Part shown: piece by piece, positions 4,156 through 5,939 of the stretch
How positions within the stretch are numbered: the stretch's first letter is position 1
Layout: every line of letters starts with the position of its first letter
NCBI GenBank assembly: GCA_002435595.1
Contig: DJBL01000168.1
Location: forward strand, 1 to 5,939
Reading direction: 5' to 3'
Source of the DNA: Stenotrophomonas maltophilia
GTDB taxonomy: Bacteria > Pseudomonadota > Gammaproteobacteria > Xanthomonadales > Xanthomonadaceae
Length of the DNA stretch: 5,939 nt
Notes under the pieces: model-generated
Database searches by the model: none
What the model saw: the letters and a program-made list of their open reading frames with translations, nothing else
Told to the model about the DNA's origin: nothing
Translations under genes and position numbers: made by a program

Positions 4156-5733
4156 ATGAGCCGACCCAGGCCACTGTGGTGCCGTCTTCTGCGCTGGCTG
4201 GCCCTGGCCCTGGCGATCGTGGCCCTGCTCGCCCTGAGCGGCCTGTTGCTGGCCGACCACCTCACGCCCAGGGCACTGGGCCCGCGCAGCACCGTGCTGG
4301 CCCCCCAGCCGGAGCAGACCGCCATCGACCGCGAACTGGTCCGCCTGCAGGCCGAGCATCCCGGCCAGAGCGGCGTGGCCTTCCTCGCCGACGGCCTGGA
4401 TGCCTATGCCGCCCGCGCGGTGATCACCGAGCATGCCGGGCGCAGCCTGGACCTGCAGTACTACATCTGGCACGACGACCTGATCGGCCACCTCATGGCC
4501 CAGTCGCTGCACCAGGCGGCAGAGCGCGGCGTGCGCGTGCGGATCCTGCTCGATGACATGAACGCCCAGGACAAGGATGCCCTGATGATGGCGCTCGACG
4601 AGCACCCCAACATCGAAATCCGCCTGTACAACCCGTTCCGCAACCGCAACGGGGTGTGGCGCATGGTCGAGATGGTGCAGCGCTTCTTCAGCGTCAACCA
4701 CCGCATGCACAACAAGGCGTGGATCGCCGATGGCCGCGTGGCGATCGTGGGGGGCCGCAACATCGGCGAGGAGTATTTCAGCGCCCGTCCCGACGTGAAT
4801 TTCCGCGACCTGGACCTGCTGGTCGCCGGCCAGGCGGTCGACCAGGCCAACGGCATTTTCGATGCGTACTGGAACAGCGACGCGGCCGTGCCGATCGCCG
4901 CGCTGGCGTTCCACACGCCGGCCCAGCTGCGCCTGCTGGTGCGCGAGTCCGCGCACGAAGCCACCCTGGCATCGGCCCAGCCCTACCTGCGCCGCGTCGC
5001 ACAGTCGCAGTCGGCGCGCTCGTACTATCGCGATGCGGTGGACCTGCACTGGTCGTCCCACGTGGAGATCGCCTCCGATCCGCCGATGAAGCACCGCCGC
5101 GACGATCCGGCCACCTGGCTGGTCACCCGGCTGGCGCGCGAACTCCAGGCCACCCGGCACAAGGCCTTGCTGATTTCGCCGTATTTCGTGCCTGGCGAGG
5201 ACGGCACCGCGGGCATGGCGGCGATGGTGCAGCGTGGTGCCACCGTCGGGGTGATCACCAACTCGCTGGCGGCCAACGATGTGGCGGCCGTGCACGGGGG
5301 CTACATGCACTACCGTGCCCCGCTGCTGCGCAGCGGCGTGCACCTGTACGAACTGAAGGCACACGGACACGCCGATGGTGCCGGACTGTTCGGCAGCAGC
5401 GGCGCCAGCCTGCACACCAAGGCATTCGTGCTCGATGATCGGCGCGGCTTCGTCGGTTCATTCAACCTGGACCCGCGCTCGGCCTACCTCAACACCGAGA
5501 TGGGCGTGCTGTTCGACGATCCCCACCTGGCCGCGCAGCTGCGCAGCGAGTACCTGCGCCTGGCCGATCCCGCGCAGAGCTACTGGGTGACCCTGGATGC
5601 CAACGGCCACGTGCGCTGGCTGGACCGCGCCGCGCAGCCCCCGGTGCTGCTCGACCGCGAGCCTGACACCTCGGTCTGGCTGCGCGCCAGCGCGCGCGCG
5701 ATCAGCTGGCTGCCGCTGGAATCACAGCTGTAA
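4156..5733 (+). CDS. clsC: Cardiolipin synthase, ClsC-type phospholipase D family protein
   Basis: This 525-residue protein belongs to the phospholipase D superfamily and most resembles ClsC (YmdC) of E. coli, which makes cardiolipin from phosphatidylglycerol and phosphatidylethanolamine at the inner membrane. Both HKD motifs are intact: His185-Lys187-Asp192 (MHNKAWIADG, then VGGRNIGEEYF) and His420-Lys422-Asp427 (LHTKAFVLDD, then GSFNLDPRSAYLNTEMG). Other ClsC-like stretches are QYYIWHDDLIGH (101-112), ERGVRVRILLDDMN (123-136), ISPYFVPG (340-347) and ITNSLAANDVAAVHGGY (367-383). A single N-terminal hydrophobic helix (about 10-34) after a basic start anchors the protein; this and the linker make it somewhat longer than the E. 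coli enzyme. ATG 4156 is chosen because it gives the basic-plus-hydrophobic N-terminus; it has no strong ribosome binding site, and frame upstream of it overlaps the pseudouridine synthase gene. No ymdB partner is adjacent. Confidence 0.93.
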   Translation: MSRPRPLWCRLLRWLALALAIVALLALSGLLLADHLTPRALGPRSTVLAPQPEQTAIDRELVRLQAEHPGQSGVAFLADGLDAYAARAVITEHAGRSLDLQYYIWHDDLIGHLMAQSLHQAAERGVRVRILLDDMNAQDKDALMMALDEHPNIEIRLYNPFRNRNGVWRMVEMVQRFFSVNHRMHNKAWIADGRVAIVGGRNIGEEYFSARPDVNFRDLDLLVAGQAVDQANGIFDAYWNSDAAVPIAALAFHTPAQLRLLVRESAHEATLASAQPYLRRVAQSQSARSYYRDAVDLHWSSHVEIASDPPMKHRRDDPATWLVTRLARELQATRHKALLISPYFVPGEDGTAGMAAMVQRGATVGVITNSLAANDVAAVHGGYMHYRAPLLRSGVHLYELKAHGHADGAGLFGSSGASLHTKAFVLDDRRGFVGSFNLDPRSAYLNTEMGVLFDDPHLAAQLRSEYLRLADPAQSYWVTLDANGHVRWLDRAAQPPVLLDREPDTSVWLRASARAISWLPLESQL

Positions 5734-5752
5734 GGCACCACGCCGCGGCGGC

Positions 5753-5769
5753 GCCACGCCGTGCGTGGC
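5753..5769. terminator. Hairpin between convergent genes, possible bidirectional terminator
   Basis: GCCACGC (5753-5759) and GCGTGGC (5763-5769) form a perfect 7-bp stem with a CGT loop in the 59-bp gap between the clsC-like gene and the minus-strand gene at the right edge. No T-tract flanks it on either side. Position supports termination; sequence alone does not prove it. Confidence 0.4.
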
Positions 5770-5792
5770 CCGGTCAGTCGCCGCCAGCCGTC

Positions 5793-5939
5793 TCAGCCCT
5801 CGGCCAGCTCGTCCGCATCCAGGGTCTCCACCGCACGCCCATGCAGGCGCCGCCAGATCCACTGCAGCGCATGCGGCGGCGTGGCGTGCTGTTGTTCCAG
5901 GATCGCCAGCGCCTGGGCCTGGCCGATCTGGCCGTGCCG
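5793..5939 (-). CDS. C-terminal end of an unrecognised protein (runs off right edge)
   Basis: A minus-strand reading frame enters from the right edge and stops with TGA at 5795-5793, giving 48 visible residues. They include GQIGQAQALAILEQQ (3-17 of the visible part), HALQWIWRRLHGRAVETLD (23-41) and an acidic tail ADELAEG. Third codon positions are strongly GC-biased, as in the other genes. The fragment looks mostly helical, with three aromatic residues (two Trp close together, WIW) and no membrane segment. I do not recognise the family. Support is the open frame, codon bias and convergent placement after clsC with a hairpin between; the fragment is too short for certainty. Confidence 0.5.
   Translation of the reverse strand, partial: RHGQIGQAQALAILEQQHATPPHALQWIWRRLHGRAVETLDADELAEG

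Noticed and set aside
4009..5415. 468-residue minus-strand frame opposite clsC
   Set aside because: The plus strand encodes an unmistakable two-HKD phospholipase D family protein; the antisense frame is open only because of high third-position GC.
1..5939. CRISPR array, defence system, prophage or insertion sequence
   Set aside because: No spaced direct repeats, transposase, integrase, nuclease or toxin-antitoxin signatures were seen, and codon composition is uniform along the window.

Overview
This is a GC-rich chromosomal window from a gammaproteobacterium, most likely a member of the Xanthomonadaceae (Stenotrophomonas/Xanthomonas-like). I infer this from the very high third-position GC, the mix of conserved Proteobacterial genes (YbiI, YaiL/DUF2058, ClsC), and the frequent lack of strong Shine-Dalgarno sequences. 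The placement rests on remembered family resemblance, not a search. I see no insertion sequence, tRNA, rRNA, CRISPR array or phage gene.

Left part (1-1071): an ECF-type sigma-70 factor is encoded on the minus strand. It overlaps by the ATGA arrangement a second minus-strand gene that runs off the left edge and is, by position, a candidate anti-sigma factor. Upstream of the sigma gene lies a symmetric pair of the same two-part motif, TAAACCTT then GCATCCAAC with 13 bp between, once on each strand. This looks like a divergent, self-recognised ECF promoter pair. The plus-strand copy points at a 60-codon gene with a good ribosome binding site and a lipobox-like signal peptide. Sigma factor, candidate anti-sigma and small exported protein together look like a compact, autoregulated envelope or stress module. 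This is the most interesting part of the window.

Middle part (1072-3254): a short MscS-type channel gene (plus) converges on a YbiI-type DksA/TraR zinc-finger gene (minus). Next come a DUF2058/YaiL gene (minus) and, divergent from it, a YgjP-like metallopeptidase gene (plus). Two perfect GC hairpins that share a core lie between yaiL and ybiI.

Right part (3255-5939): a small RsuA/RluF-type pseudouridine synthase homologue, whose catalytic aspartate position reads alanine, is followed 55 bp later on the same strand by a membrane-anchored, two-HKD-motif cardiolipin synthase of the ClsC type. A hairpin separates this gene from the C-terminal end of an unrecognised minus-strand gene cut by the right edge.

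Apart from the ECF module and perhaps the pseudouridine synthase/clsC pair, the genes are housekeeping functions with no evident joint pathway.
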